64,000 bases of DNA from Tritrichomonas musculus (Eukaryota; Parabasalia; Tritrichomonadida; Tritrichomonadidae): the NCBI GenBank assembly GCA_039105265.1, contig JAPFFF010000006.1, positions 5,952,001-6,016,000 of the forward strand. Reading direction: 5' to 3'. Positions within the stretch are counted from its first letter, which is position 1. Every line of letters begins with the position of its first letter. This document shows, one piece after another, positions 62,834-64,000 of this stretch. The position numbers and the translations under genes are program-made. The notes below the pieces were generated by a model. It worked only from the letters and a program-made list of their open reading frames with translations, was not told the DNA's origin and searched no databases.

Positions 62834-63742
62834 TTATGAATTATTATTCAATTCAACAGGGATGTTTATATCAGTCTTGAGTAATTCTTCGACAGAAATC
62901 GTTTTAAATCTAATTGGTGGATCTAAAAAGCTTTCCACGGATGCGGTTAGTGCAAGCTCTCTAGAATTTGTTTCATAAGTCTTTTGAAGAACTGCAAAAA
63001 CAGTATTTACTGTTCTTAAACCGATTTTCTCATATTGTCCTGGATATTTGATCATGTTTGCAAGCAATAAACCTGAAAAAAGGTCTCCTGGTCCATCAAA
63101 CTTTCTTGGAAACGATGGAGTCATGATTGCGTATTGAACTTTTCCATTTTCAAACGAAAAGAAAACGCACCGTTTTGCCCATTCTGTACTAGAAATAACA
63201 ACATTTTTAGGACCAATTAAATGCAGCTGTTTAACGATTTCAAGCAGGTCTTGAACAGTGTCCATTGGAAGATCAGTGAGCCACATTGCTTCATATGCAT
63301 TAGGGCATGTTGTTGTAGCAGTTGGTACAAGTACTTTCTTCATGACTTCGAAGCATTCGTTTGAAAGATAAAGCCTTCCAAGATCACCAAGAACAGGGTC
63401 ACATAAAAAGTGAACATCAGAACTAAGAGATTTTCTAAGATTGACTATTTCTTCAATAATTTTTGGATTTGCTATATATCCTGTTAATAAATGAGTGTAC
63501 AAAGGAGTAATCTCATTGAGTTTAAGACCTTCAACTACTGAGCGAAATTGTTCAAGATCCATAATAGTTCCTCTCTTGTAAGGATAAGCTGTGTTAGTAG
63601 ATAATTGAACTGTATTCAGAGGATCACAATCAACTCCGTTGATTTCGAGTGAAAAAACAGCCGATCTATTGCCACTTCGACCATGAACAACTTGGCTTTG
63701 AATTGATAGAACCAATGGCTCCTTAACTGACGAATTAGTCAT
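62834..63742 (-). CDS. Pyridoxal kinase
   Basis: 302 residues, the usual length of the family. The ribokinase-like fold begins LVLSIQSQVVHGRSGNRSAV (10-29), followed by the substrate-lid segment NTVQLSTNTAYPYKRG (43-58), HLLTGYIANP (84-93), CDPVLGDLGRLY (114-125), CPNAYEA (146-152) and the anion-hole/catalytic FDGPGDLFSGLLLA (215-228) with Asp220 as base. It phosphorylates pyridoxal, pyridoxine and pyridoxamine with ATP to make PLP in the cytosol; salvage would be essential in a parasite lacking synthesis. The family motif is usually GTGDLF, and here the Thr is Pro218, a conservative-position change worth noting. The ATG is preceded by TATCAATAA, a weak Inr candidate. Confidence 0.93.
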   Translation of the reverse strand: MTNSSVKEPLVLSIQSQVVHGRSGNRSAVFSLEINGVDCDPLNTVQLSTNTAYPYKRGTIMDLEQFRSVVEGLKLNEITPLYTHLLTGYIANPKIIEEIVNLRKSLSSDVHFLCDPVLGDLGRLYLSNECFEVMKKVLVPTATTTCPNAYEAMWLTDLPMDTVQDLLEIVKQLHLIGPKNVVISSTEWAKRCVFFSFENGKVQYAIMTPSFPRKFDGPGDLFSGLLLANMIKYPGQYEKIGLRTVNTVFAVLQKTYETNSRELALTASVESFLDPPIRFKTISVEELLKTDINIPVELNNNS

Positions 63743-64000
63743 TTATTGATATTTCAGTTATTCAATGCTCGAATTCAAATTGAAATTATTTTTTGAAGCA
63801 TCGCTCTTAAAAAGTTTTTATTCTTAATTGAAAAAAGATATTAAAGGATTTTACAAAAATGCATTAATTTCAAAAATTCTTAAGATTTCCTATAAAAATG
63901 TTTTGCATTTATAAAATTGTTTTTATAAAGCAAATATATGTTTTAAATATAAGAAAAAAAGTAAAAACATAAAATTTGATATATGTTTTTTTTTTTCATT
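63743..64000. other. Upstream region of pyridoxal kinase, AT-rich
   Basis: Nothing recognised to the window edge. Confidence 0.5.

Noticed and set aside
1-64000. CRISPR arrays, operons, ribosome binding sites
   Set aside because: The window is eukaryotic; the regular repeats present (26-bp, 127-bp, 412-bp units) lack unique spacers.

Overview
The window looks like nuclear DNA of a trichomonad parabasalid, most likely a Tritrichomonas species. It is very AT-rich, every recognisable gene is one uninterrupted reading frame, and the gene mix is trichomonad: DUF3447-type ankyrin proteins, a BspA-like leucine-rich repeat gene, an R1R2R3 Myb, a metacaspase and a divergent 14-3-3. Several start codons lie a few bases downstream of a TCA-pyrimidine-W motif resembling the trichomonad initiator (Inr). 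The species is inferred, not proven.

Layout. 1-7602: a degenerate ~26-bp minisatellite that has eaten into the 3' end of a minus-strand ankyrin gene, then a large plus-strand ankyrin gene. 7687-13443: a Mutator-like element (MULE) with ~520-bp terminal inverted repeats (TIRs) and a 9-bp target duplication. It carries a frameshifted transposase with a SWIM zinc finger and a BspA-like LRR gene with one stop, and is itself hit by two small elements. 16509-23613: CDC25-like phosphatase, Rab-like GTPase, an unknown protein, ribosomal protein S8 and a coiled-coil protein, with a three-ended inverted-repeat element (17697-18714) between the first two. 26560-32707: importin-beta family protein, 14-3-3 and tubulin-tyrosine-ligase-like enzyme, all on the minus strand. 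32841-41804: a nine-kilobase graveyard of non-autonomous DNA transposons (TTAA-flanked elements, an hAT-type element with 8-bp duplication, a TA-flanked element inside a 412-bp tandem repeat). 42031-50739: one giant BEACH/WD40 protein. 52204-55453: Myb and metacaspase. 55612-59820: further inverted-repeat elements. 60669-63742: poly(A) polymerase and pyridoxal kinase, converging.

The genes are housekeeping or regulatory single units; nothing suggests operons. Cell-cycle control (CDC25, 14-3-3), traffic (Rab, BEACH, importin), cytoskeleton (TTLL) and RNA metabolism (S8, poly(A) polymerase) are represented without an obvious functional cluster. The most notable content is between the genes: at least a dozen short DNA elements of several superfamilies, often nested or abutting, whose ends and target duplications can be read directly. 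No tRNA, rRNA, CRISPR array or intron was recognised.
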